21,159 nucleotides of DNA, taken from positions 1 to 21,159 of the forward strand of contig JAEZKF010000047.1 in NCBI GenBank assembly GCA_023415575.1, in the 5' to 3' direction. The stretch's first letter is position 1. Each line of letters opens with the position of its first letter. The position numbers and the translations under genes were made by a program. The notes beneath the pieces are model-generated. The model had not been told where the DNA came from. It was given only the letters and a program-made list of their open reading frames with translations, and did no database searches. This document shows positions 1 through 6,351 of the stretch, in pieces. This DNA comes from Bacillota bacterium (GTDB lineage: Bacteria > Bacillota > Clostridia > Oscillospirales > Ruminococcaceae).

Positions 1-125
1 ACCAGCGCATTCAGACTAAAACCAAACTGACACCGCTGGAATTGCGATGCCAGTTTATTGCTTGACTCTTCCACCCTACATTAGGAGAGCTTTTTATTCA
101 TGTCCACTAATCTCGGGGCGGTTCA
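1..125 (+). mobile_element. Right end of an IS3-family insertion sequence (partial)
   Basis: The window opens inside an insertion sequence. The last 20 codons of a transposase are followed by about 45 untranslated bases ending in GGGGCGGTTCA (115-125), which read inward is TGAACCGCCCC, a TG-starting terminal repeat of the kind IS3-group elements carry. The matching left end lies outside the window, so neither the exact terminus nor a target duplication can be confirmed. The element ends about 35 bases beyond the stop codon of the broken grpB-family gene and does not cut into it. Confidence 0.6.
3..65 (+). CDS. IS3-family transposase, C-terminal fragment (rve/OrfB tail)
   Basis: Frame 3 reads QRIQTKTKLTPLELRCQFIA followed by TGA at 63-65. 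This matches the typical tail of IS3-family OrfB transposases (IS150-like group), where a conserved N-x-x-R-I/Y-Q-x-K-x-x-x-x-P-x-E-x-R segment follows the DDE integrase core. Only this tail is inside the window; catalytic residues and start are missing. The family assignment rests on the motif alone. The protein would carry out cut-and-paste or copy-out transposition of the element together with an upstream OrfA. Confidence 0.65.
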   Translation, partial: QRIQTKTKLTPLELRCQFIA

Positions 126-159
126 AACCGATGCGGGGGCGTTTTCATTGTTGGGCAGC

Positions 160-742
160 TCACACGGGAGTATACCTGTCGGCAAATTCTTGCTTTGCGC
201 GCTTTGATACGGCTTTGATAAACTCGGTCTTCGCCTGCGTATATCCGTCGCGGTTGTGGCGGTACTTCTCCAAAAGGGAAAGCTTGAGTTTACCGTACTC
301 AGCCGCCGTGTCGGGGTGGACAAGAAGATAATCGCGAAAGTACAGCTCATCCCAATCACCCAGGTATCGAACGTGCAGATGAAACACCTGACCCACAAAC
401 CCGCGCGGGGTGTAGCCCTTTAAAAACATCATATGGGGCGGCGGGTTGTCCGGCTGCGGGCTAAAGAGAAACCCGAGGGATGAAATCTTCTCCTTTACCT
501 GCTCGGTGTCCGCGTCGTCCGAGAGCTCAAGCAGGGATATCGATGGTCGGCTTAGCAATAAGCCCCGGAACAGAGGTACTGCCGATGTGGCTGATGCGCT
601 TGACGGAGTCACCCACTGCCTGCATGATATGTTGTCTTTCTTCCATATATCGTGCAGCCCATGCGGGGTCATGCTCGACGAGCAGGATGGGAAAGAGCTG
701 CCATAGCTCCTCATTGCTCATGTCGTGTAAAGGCTTGTCCAT
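160..742 (-). pseudogene. GrpB-family (UPF0157) protein, frameshifted
   Basis: Two overlapping frames together give one GrpB-family protein of about 193 residues. The N-terminal part starts at ATG 742 (ribosome site GGGGGA eight bases upstream; an ATG at 748 sits too close to it). It contains the NEELWQLFPI and HIGSTSVPGLIAKPTIDI motifs typical of the family, then hits a stop after a spurious P-A. The C-terminal part resumes in the next frame with LLELSDD and runs to FADRYTPV at 160. Removing one G from the GGG at 534-536 joins them as TIDI-LLELSDD, so a single-base insertion (or a sequencing error) breaks the gene. GrpB-family proteins belong to the nucleotidyltransferase-fold superfamily and have no firmly assigned reaction. 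Both halves look otherwise intact, so the lesion is recent or artefactual. Confidence 0.8.
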
Positions 743-840
743 CGTCATATCCCCCTATGCTGCATGATACACAATCATTCTATCACAAACCAACCCAAAA
801 CACGAGCGTATCACAACCCCAAGCCGCAAGAAGATAACTG

Positions 841-2103
841 TTATGCGGAGAAGACCCCCCCAAGCCCCGTTTTTTGTACGCGCCTGCGGATTTCATCAAT
901 ATCGGTAGTATATAACCCAAGTTCCTTGATGCGCTCAAACAGCACCGAACCGGAAAATGTATATTTATAGTACAGCCCATTTTCGGTCGCGAGAAGCACG
1001 TCAATATATAAGATGCCCTCGCCCACAGCCAAAGAGCGGGGGAGAACCAAGGGGGCAAGCCGCCCGTAGCGGGCTGCGTTATACCCTGCCAGCGTTCCGG
1101 TCACAATCGCCTCGGTGTGCCCGACCAAAGGCCCTGCCTTCTCACCGGCACAAAAGAGGTTTTGCACGCCCAGCACCTTCATGGCGGCATCCCGAGGTGC
1201 CATGGCAAGCATTCTCATCGAGTTGCCCTGCCCGCCCGCATAGGGGTCTTCATACCGGGCGTTCTCAAAGCCCGCAATTGTCCGCAGACGGTCAAGGCTA
1301 AAAAACGGAGCCATTAGCTTAGCGTGACCGGTATCGAGAAGGACCAAGTTATCTACATAATCACTTATCGCGTACTGCTGGCAGGCCTTGATGTCCAAAT
1401 GGTCCTCGCGCAGCTCATCGGGCACAGGCACAACCACAACGCCCGTTTCGTCCAGCTCGCGGACAAGTTCGGGCGCGAGAGACTCCTTATGCAGCTTGCA
1501 GGAACCGCTCATAGCGCCCGGTGTGCCGCTTCGCTTCTTTGCCTGCAGTTCCTGTACGCCGGCCATGGCGGTCAGGCTGACCCTGCCGCCGAAGCTGGGG
1601 CATCGCAGAATGCACATCGCACACCCATGACCGTATTTGGTGCAGTTATTCATCGGCCCAGCCGTACCGGTGCAGTCAATGAACACATCCCCCTCCAGCC
1701 ATTCGCCCTCGTCGGTGCGCACGGCCTCGATGATGCCGCATTGGATACGCATACCGGTGATTCTTGCCTGCAGGCGGATATCCACACCGATTGCGGCAAG
1801 ATAGCGGTGCACTGCCACAGGCGTCTTGGCAATGTCGTACAGACTTGCATGGCTGTGCCCGGGGAAGGATACGTTCGTATGGCGGGCGTTGGCGTCCATA
1901 ATCTCAAACAGGGCACCACCGCCCAGCGCCTTCATCTCCTCGGTTACGGTAAACCGTCCGTTGTTGCGCAGGATACCGCCCACAAGTCCCGTGCCAAGGA
2001 GCATATCGGTGCGCTCGCACAGGGTTACCTGCGCACCGCTGTGCCGTGCCGACACCGCAGCAGCACAGCCCGCCCAACCGCCGCCAACCACTACCACCAT
2101 CAT
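841..2103 (-). CDS. FAD-dependent oxidoreductase (FAD_oxidored type)
   Basis: A 420-residue flavoprotein. The N-terminus VVVVGGGWAGCAAAVSA is a GxGxxG dinucleotide-binding fold followed by the acidic residue of CERTD at the end of the second strand. Near residues 150-190 is a cysteine cluster, CTKYGHGCAMCILRC (C-x7-C-x2-C-x3-C), which could hold a metal or serve in redox. The segment LFCAGEKAGPLVGHTEAIVTGTLAGYNAAR resembles the FAD-binding C-terminal motif of TrmFO/GidA-like proteins, but the rest differs, so tRNA modification is not claimed. The substrate is unknown. The ATG at 2103 is preceded by AAGGGAG about ten bases away; the next codon is also ATG. The gene stands alone between the membrane-protein terminator and grpB, and no terminator is obvious after its stop. 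Confidence 0.75.
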   Translation of the reverse strand: MMVVVVGGGWAGCAAAVSARHSGAQVTLCERTDMLLGTGLVGGILRNNGRFTVTEEMKALGGGALFEIMDANARHTNVSFPGHSHASLYDIAKTPVAVHRYLAAIGVDIRLQARITGMRIQCGIIEAVRTDEGEWLEGDVFIDCTGTAGPMNNCTKYGHGCAMCILRCPSFGGRVSLTAMAGVQELQAKKRSGTPGAMSGSCKLHKESLAPELVRELDETGVVVVPVPDELREDHLDIKACQQYAISDYVDNLVLLDTGHAKLMAPFFSLDRLRTIAGFENARYEDPYAGGQGNSMRMLAMAPRDAAMKVLGVQNLFCAGEKAGPLVGHTEAIVTGTLAGYNAARYGRLAPLVLPRSLAVGEGILYIDVLLATENGLYYKYTFSGSVLFERIKELGLYTTDIDEIRRRVQKTGLGGVFSA

Positions 2104-2263
2104 CTCGTTCGTTCTCCCTTATACCGAATCAAAGACACCGTGCCATAAGCACCGCCCATCGAATACCGCCATCTGGGCGCAACTTGCGCAATATGTAAGT
2201 TAATCTATTGTTTATGCTTTGTTGGCGCGATTTATTCATATGGGATGGCATCCGACAAAATAC

Positions 2264-2301
2264 AAGCCCCCGGACACCGCAACAACGGCGTCCGCGGGCT
2301 T
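2264..2301 (-). terminator. Intrinsic terminator of the BlaI/M56 operon
   Basis: A 16-base stem with two mismatches (AAGCCCCCGGACACCG and CGGCGTCCGCGGGCTT around a CAACAA loop). Read on the minus strand it is followed by TTGTATTTTGT. It lies about 35 bases after the stop of the last operon gene. Confidence 0.75.
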
Positions 2302-2335
2302 ACTTGATATATGGATGGTACCCTTCTATGTAATC

Positions 2336-3277
2336 TCACAACCCTGCATCATCTGCAAGGTGTTTTACCGGCTTGTTGATTGTATGGCAGATAAATGCGG
2401 TGATGCATCCCGACGCAGCAATAATCAAGATGTCAATCGGGGCAAGGACAATGCCTTCCAGCCCATCAAATACGAATCCTGTGCCAAAGCGGTACAGATG
2501 CCCACTGAGCAGCACCATCTCGCCGAAGTACATCACAAGGGTAACGACGGATGCTGCAATCGACGGCAGCAGAAGCGAAAGCACGCGCCTTTTGCCAATC
2601 ACAAACGAGCCGATATAAACGCCAGCCGTGATACCGAACAGCACAAAGAACACACTCATCAGCACCGCAGAAAGGGCGGATACCGTAATTTCCCCGCCTC
2701 TGAAGAAGGCGGTAAAGCAGGCAAAGATGCAAAGCCCAAGGAATAGAGCGGTGCATATCGATTGGCTCACTAACGCCCTGAGCTTACTTTTATCTTTTAC
2801 AAGAATCATCCGGGCAAAGCCGTAAAAGCAGTTTAGAAGCGCTAAAATCAAAACAACCGAGATGATATAAAAGTGAATCTTAAAGGCCGGACTGTACTCG
2901 CCAATCAGCACGTTAACCGGCTGCCATGTCCTCGTCTGATACGCGTCCGGTGAAACATAGCACATAAACATCTGCCAGCTTTCAAGTGTTGTCGTGACAT
3001 CCGTTGTGATAATCACCTTGCTTTCTAGCAAGAGCTCCGACGCAAAAAAGACGATAAGGGATAATGCGGATGCAAGAGCCAAGGCAAACCGTTTGGCGTG
3101 CTTCATCAAAACCGGCAAAAGCAAAACCGAAACGATGACCGCCAAGCTGATGGGCGTGTAGGGGATGATGTACTTCGGGTAATCCTCTGCCAAAACGGTT
3201 CCCTTACAAACCATATCGGAAACGACCTTCACACCCGTATAAAGCGGATAAAAGGATGCAATGAGTACACCAATCAC
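2336..3277 (-). CDS. Polytopic membrane protein, last gene of the BlaI/M56 operon
   Basis: About 313 residues from the GTG at 3277, with roughly seven or eight hydrophobic segments (for example around residues 40-60, 65-83, 135-155, 172-192, 197-225, 235-258 and 275-298) and short polar loops. There are no recognised catalytic motifs and I do not recognise the family. The start is doubtful. The GTG has no ribosome site, whereas a strong AGGAGGG sits at about 3317-3323, six bases ahead of an in-frame ATA at 3308-3310. Starting there would add eleven residues (reading NSLKKFFLFS after the initiator), giving a positively charged N-terminus before the first membrane segment. The protein follows the lipoprotein gene almost without a gap and shares its transcript, so the two probably act together at the membrane as the output of the BlaI/M56 switch. 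Confidence 0.7.
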   Translation of the reverse strand: MIGVLIASFYPLYTGVKVVSDMVCKGTVLAEDYPKYIIPYTPISLAVIVSVLLLPVLMKHAKRFALALASALSLIVFFASELLLESKVIITTDVTTTLESWQMFMCYVSPDAYQTRTWQPVNVLIGEYSPAFKIHFYIISVVLILALLNCFYGFARMILVKDKSKLRALVSQSICTALFLGLCIFACFTAFFRGGEITVSALSAVLMSVFFVLFGITAGVYIGSFVIGKRRVLSLLLPSIAASVVTLVMYFGEMVLLSGHLYRFGTGFVFDGLEGIVLAPIDILIIAASGCITAFICHTINKPVKHLADDAGL

Positions 3278-3312
3278 CGAGAACAGGAAGAACTTCTTTA
3301 AGCTGTTTATAC

Positions 3313-3936
3313 CTATCCCTCCTTATAAACCAAGTCTGCGTAGATCATACTGTGCGGGATATAATCGCCAAACTTTGAACTGGTTATACCGTGCATGATG
3401 TCGTCCCAAGTCACCGTATTGTCGTTTGTCAACACATACCGGATATATGAGGTATAGGTGGCTTGGGGTGTTTCGGCTTCTCCCTCGTATCGCATGAGGT
3501 ACTTGTATTCAACCTGATACAGCTCATCCTCTTCGTAGTGGCGCTCATGGAATGTTTCACCATCATACTCAAGCTCCAGAATATACATCGCAGGGTAATC
3601 ATCCTTGACGCTTTCGTAGTAGGACGAATCGTACTGATCCGGCTCCCCGAGGGTGTAGTAGTGCACAACCCGAACCTTACATGACGCCTTCTTTTCCGAT
3701 GTCCTCACAAAGTCCTCCCAGATATCCTCGCCAGAGGTGACACTGCCATCCTCCATGATGACATACCCGTCGCGTCTTGCATCCTCCAAGGAGTAATGCT
3801 CTGCGGCGTACTTTAAATCCTTCCACTCATCAGGTGTTGATGCTGCAGACTTGATAGGTGATAACGTCCTGCCGCAGCCTGAGAGGATAAGGGCAAAACC
3901 CGACATCACAAGGAAAACAGATAGGGCTCTTTTCAT
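3313..3936 (-). CDS. Predicted lipoprotein in the BlaI/M56 operon
   Basis: About 207 residues. The N-terminus MKRALSVFLVMSGFALILSGC is a lipoprotein signal peptide with lipobox L-S-G-C, so the mature protein would be diacylated on Cys and held on the outer face of the membrane. The mature part is strongly acidic (many D, E and Y residues) and has no recognised enzymatic motif. ATG 3936 was chosen over the in-frame GTG at 3945 because it lies about seven bases after GGGGTGG and gives a standard signal peptide. It starts 14 bases after the M56 gene stop, and its stop overlaps the ribosome site of the next membrane-protein gene, which suggests tight co-translation. Function is unknown; a ligand-binding or accessory role beside the membrane protein is inference. 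Confidence 0.75.
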   Translation of the reverse strand: MKRALSVFLVMSGFALILSGCGRTLSPIKSAASTPDEWKDLKYAAEHYSLEDARRDGYVIMEDGSVTSGEDIWEDFVRTSEKKASCKVRVVHYYTLGEPDQYDSSYYESVKDDYPAMYILELEYDGETFHERHYEEDELYQVEYKYLMRYEGEAETPQATYTSYIRYVLTNDNTVTWDDIMHGITSSKFGDYIPHSMIYADLVYKEG

Positions 3937-3950
3937 GTACTCCACCCCAT

Positions 3951-4859
3951 TTACGAAGCATTTGTCAACAATACAAAGCCAACCGCAGAAGCAAACACAA
4001 TAAGACTTATCACCGAAAGGATGGATAGCTTCCTATAAGACAGGATGCGGTCAATGCGCACCCGAATCGTCGCCCCGCCGAAAGCCGAGGCAAAGACGTT
4101 CCTGCTCTCGATGCAATCGACAAGTGCCGTCGCATAAGCCTTTTTCTCATCCTCGCCGCAGCGGGCTAGTACACTTTCATCGCAGGCAAGCTCGGTATCC
4201 TCTAAAAACTTCTTTAGGAATAACCACACAAGCGGATTGAACCAATGCACAGAGGCGGAAACAACAGCCACAATGCGCCACAGGTTATCCATGCGGCGGA
4301 TATGAGCGGACTCGTGAGCGAGTATGTAGTGCAGGTCACGCTCTTCATAGCCTTTAGGTACAATCACCTTGGGCTGAAAGACACCGTAAACTGCCGGTGC
4401 GCATATCTTGTCCGAAACATAGACATTATCCCGAAGATGAGATGCACCCTTTAGCTCAGCTTTTGTAATCACATAAAGCGTTGCCGAGGTAATCAAAAGG
4501 GCAGAAGCGACCACCAGCCAGACGATAGAAGCGGTGTCAAAAATCTGCTCAATCAGGTTCGCTTTGTAGGTAAGCGGAAAGTAATCGCTTGCAGCCATAA
4601 TGTAGTTTGTGGTTGTCAAATCCAAAGTGCTGTCATATACAAGCACAGTCCGTGTCGTGAACCTTGATATCAGCGACAATAGGCTGTACCTGCTCGATAA
4701 CCCAACAGGCACCGACATCCGCACAAAAAGGATGGCCCACAGGAAATGAACAAGGCGTCTCGGCAGCGCTTTCATCCTGCCAATCACCACAATGATGATG
4801 CCGACAACCGATGCAGATATGCTCATATTCAAAAGCCAGTAGAAGCCTTCACTAAGCAC
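3951..4859 (-). CDS. M56-family (BlaR1/MecR1-like) membrane metallopeptidase
   Basis: A 302-residue integral membrane protease. Hydrophobic segments lie near residues 10-28, 35-52, 110-131, 195-215 and 279-298. The zinc site is HESAH (182-186), followed by TELACDESVL (222-231), where a glutamate should be the third ligand. In BlaR1/MecR1 this domain is activated by an extracellular signal and leads to cleavage of the BlaI-type repressor. Here the protein ends after one more membrane segment and has no penicillin-binding sensor domain, so it cannot detect beta-lactams the way BlaR1 does. Translation starts at GTG 4859, seven bases after AAGGGGTG, and six bases after the repressor's stop. Its partner is almost certainly the upstream BlaI-like protein. 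What it senses is not visible; the downstream lipoprotein or membrane protein could supply the signal. Confidence 0.9.
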   Translation of the reverse strand: MLSEGFYWLLNMSISASVVGIIIVVIGRMKALPRRLVHFLWAILFVRMSVPVGLSSRYSLLSLISRFTTRTVLVYDSTLDLTTTNYIMAASDYFPLTYKANLIEQIFDTASIVWLVVASALLITSATLYVITKAELKGASHLRDNVYVSDKICAPAVYGVFQPKVIVPKGYEERDLHYILAHESAHIRRMDNLWRIVAVVSASVHWFNPLVWLFLKKFLEDTELACDESVLARCGEDEKKAYATALVDCIESRNVFASAFGGATIRVRIDRILSYRKLSILSVISLIVFASAVGFVLLTNAS

Positions 4860-4865
4860 AATCGG

Positions 4866-5219
4866 TCACCCCTTATCAATCATCCTGCGCAGCTCGTCCA
4901 ATTCAGCGGAGGAGAGCTCTTCGTCCTCAAGAAGAGCGGAGAAGAAGGCCTTTTTTGAGCCGCCGAACAGCCTGTCGATAAGGCTTTTTGCCTCGGTCTT
5001 GCAGACCTCCTCACGGGAAACCAGCGAAGAACAGATAAACCCCGGCTCCTGCCGCTTGATATACCCCTTGCCCTCGAGCTTTTTAAGCATCGTATAGGTG
5101 GTGTTCTTGTTCCAGCCAATCTGCTCAGCAGCAATCAAGCTAACCTGCTTCGCGCTAATCGGTTCACCCTCCCACACGATTTCCATGACCTTGAGCTCAC
5201 TGTCAAACAGCTTTTGCAT
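4866..5219 (-). CDS. BlaI/MecI/CopY-family transcriptional repressor
   Basis: About 117 residues, typical for the family. The N-terminal winged helix reads DSELKVMEIVWEGEPISAKQV, then KNTTYTMLKKLEGKGYIKR, the recognition-helix and wing region of the Penicillinase_R family. The C-terminal part (roughly residues 75-117) is helical and would dimerise. ATG 5219 was chosen because GGAGG lies eight bases upstream; the open frame continues back to 5309 but that part overlaps the promoter. It is the first gene of a four-gene operon with the M56 protease, the partner that inactivates such repressors. A palindrome over the promoter is the likely operator, so the gene probably represses its own operon. 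Confidence 0.92.
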   Translation of the reverse strand: MQKLFDSELKVMEIVWEGEPISAKQVSLIAAEQIGWNKNTTYTMLKKLEGKGYIKRQEPGFICSSLVSREEVCKTEAKSLIDRLFGGSKKAFFSALLEDEELSSAELDELRRMIDKG

Positions 5220-5236
5220 AACCGATACCTCCAGTG

Positions 5237-5282
5237 GACTATTGCTATAGTCTATACTATTACAATAGTCTGACGATGTCAA
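5237..5282 (-). promoter_or_regulatory. Promoter and BlaI-type operator of the M56 operon
   Basis: On the minus strand TTGACA (5277-5282) and TAGTAT (5254-5259) are 17 bases apart, a near-consensus sigma-A promoter. Positions 5237-5270 begin and end with GACTATTG and CAATAGTC (as read on either strand), and contain two inner dyads, ACTATTGTAATAGT and ACTATAGCAATAGT. The dyads cover the -10 box and the start of the transcript, where a bound BlaI-type dimer would block polymerase. The predicted leader is about 28 bases. Confidence 0.85.
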
Positions 5283-5338
5283 TAGGGGTTTGGAAGTTAG
5301 TGAAAGCAAAAAGAAGCGGATTCACTGAAGAGTCCATG

Positions 5339-5367
5339 TTGACAAAGTTAGGGTGATCTGCTACAAT
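5339..5367 (+). promoter_or_regulatory. Sigma-A type promoter for the RHH/zinc-ribbon pair
   Basis: TTGACA (5339-5344) and TACAAT (5362-5367) with a 17-base spacer, about 65 bases ahead of the start codon at 5433. It diverges from the BlaI operon promoter, and the two -35 boxes are about 57 bases apart. Confidence 0.8.
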
Positions 5368-5432
5368 AAGTGCGATAAGTATCACTAGAACACATAGTGG
5401 TACTGGATTTTTATAACGAAGGGGGACTACAA

Positions 5433-5606
5433 ATGGAAAGAAATGAAAAGAAAAGAGTAACATTCAATGTCAATGAGAATTTGTACTATGAGTATAAAAA
5501 AGTTCTGATTGACAAGCGAACTACTCCCACTGCTGACTTTATAAGACATATGAATAACGTTGTTAATGAGGCACAAAAAGAAAAGGGGGATAAAGCAAAT
5601 TCCTAA
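5433..5606 (+). CDS. Small ribbon-helix-helix-like protein
   Basis: 57 residues from ATG 5433, which follows GGGGG about eight bases upstream; an earlier in-frame start at 5397 would have no ribosome site. The sequence RVTFNVNENLYYEYKKVL followed by TPTADFIRHMNNVV fits the CopG/Arc pattern: a short beta strand, a helix, a turn with a T-x-x-x-F helix start, and a second helix. Such proteins bind DNA as dimers and often serve as antitoxins or plasmid and phage regulators. The gene is clearly more AT-rich than its neighbours and has its own promoter, which suggests acquisition from elsewhere. It overlaps, or nearly touches, the zinc-ribbon gene that follows. No toxin is recognised. DNA binding is inference from pattern only. 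Confidence 0.6.
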   Translation: MERNEKKRVTFNVNENLYYEYKKVLIDKRTTPTADFIRHMNNVVNEAQKEKGDKANS

Positions 5607-5790
5607 AATTCAATGTCTAGTATGTGGTTATATTGGAAGGTCTTCTAACGATGGTGATGAATGGATTTGTCCTGATTGCGGGGATATTACTTTTTTAAAT
5701 GATGAAGCTTTGGATTATTATTATGATGAGATGCTTTGCAATCTGAGTGAGTCTGAGGCAGGAGAGGTTTGGGATGGTTACGACGATTAA
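5566..5790 (+). CDS. Small acidic zinc-ribbon protein
   Basis: Up to 74 residues. The core is IQCLVCGYIG then WICPDCGDI, a C-x2-C ... C-x2-C zinc ribbon, followed by a strongly acidic tail (DDYYYDEM-like composition) ending in DGYDD. The start is uncertain. ATG 5566 lies inside the preceding gene and has no ribosome site; it would give a lysine-rich extension. An ATT at 5599-5601 sits nine bases after AAAAGGGGG and would give the compact start M-P-K-I-Q-C. The two small genes are in different frames and overlap by a few to 41 bases, so they are one operon. Function is unknown; zinc-ribbon proteins of this size may bind nucleic acids or other proteins, but nothing here decides that. Confidence 0.55.
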   Translation: MRHKKKRGIKQIPKIQCLVCGYIGRSSNDGDEWICPDCGDITFLNDEALDYYYDEMLCNLSESEAGEVWDGYDD

Positions 5791-5805
5791 CTAATGTCAT
5801 AAAGA

Positions 5806-6177
5806 CTACTCTTTCATAGTGCTAAGACAAAAAGGGTGGCCCTCAGGGTCAAACATTGTAGTTGAAGTCTCATAGTACTGTATCTCTGACTTTGTGGCAC
5901 CGCATTGCAGGGCGTGCAGAACGGCCTCCTCCAGATTATCAACTAAAAAATCAATATGAGCCATTTGCTGCTGTTTGCCCGCTTCCCACGGCCAAATGGG
6001 AGGAACATAGTCCTCAACCTCTTGAAAAGCAAGTATCCAACCTTGTGGAGAACGCAAGCCGGCCCAACCGCCGCCGGATATGATCTTTTCCCAACCCAAA
6101 AGCTCGGCATAAAAATCCGCCAGTGCATCAGCATTGCTGCAGTCATATGCAAATCCCGCGATTTCCTTTATCATCAT
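5806..6177 (-). CDS. VOC-family (glyoxalase/bleomycin-resistance fold) protein
   Basis: About 123 residues, a single vicinal-oxygen-chelate domain. Visible marks are the opening FAYDCSNADALADFYAELLGW, the middle AHIDFLVDNLEEAV, and the close FDPEGHPFCL, all characteristic of the paired beta-alpha-beta modules. A histidine in AHIDF and a glutamate in DPEGHPF are at the usual metal-ligand places. ATG 6177 was chosen because GGAGGG lies about five bases upstream; a TTG at 6189 is inside that ribosome site. The substrate cannot be told: VOC proteins include glyoxalases, dioxygenases and antibiotic-binding proteins. It is a single gene facing the zinc-ribbon gene tail to tail, 15 bases apart. Confidence 0.85.
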   Translation of the reverse strand: MMIKEIAGFAYDCSNADALADFYAELLGWEKIISGGGWAGLRSPQGWILAFQEVEDYVPPIWPWEAGKQQQMAHIDFLVDNLEEAVLHALQCGATKSEIQYYETSTTMFDPEGHPFCLSTMKE

Positions 6178-6275
6178 AGCGCCCTCCAAATCTAGTAAAG
6201 TATCTCTTATTATACCATAACCTTCTCAATATCACCACAAGAAGTAGCATGCTATCACAGAATGAGCACATAAAA

Positions 6276-6320
6276 ACAGCCTTACAAGCCAGATGAAAAA
6301 TCATCTGCTTATAAGGCTGT
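6276..6320 (-). terminator. Intrinsic terminator of guaA
   Basis: A long stem: ACAGCCTTA with TAAGGCTGT at the base and CAGATGA with TCATCTG at the top, around an A-rich loop. On the minus strand it is followed by TTTTTAT. It starts about 30 bases after the guaA stop. Confidence 0.9.
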
Positions 6321-6351
6321 CTCATTTTAGCTTCTTATTTATGCTTCTGCA

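Noticed and set aside
160..714. Reading the 184-codon frame as an independent gene
   Set aside because: Its first third is the out-of-frame translation of the grpB N-terminus; only the part after the frameshift is real.
1324..2148. 274-codon plus-strand open frame opposite the FAD oxidoreductase
   Set aside because: Antisense shadow of a gene with a clear flavin-binding motif; GC-biased codons keep the frame open by chance.
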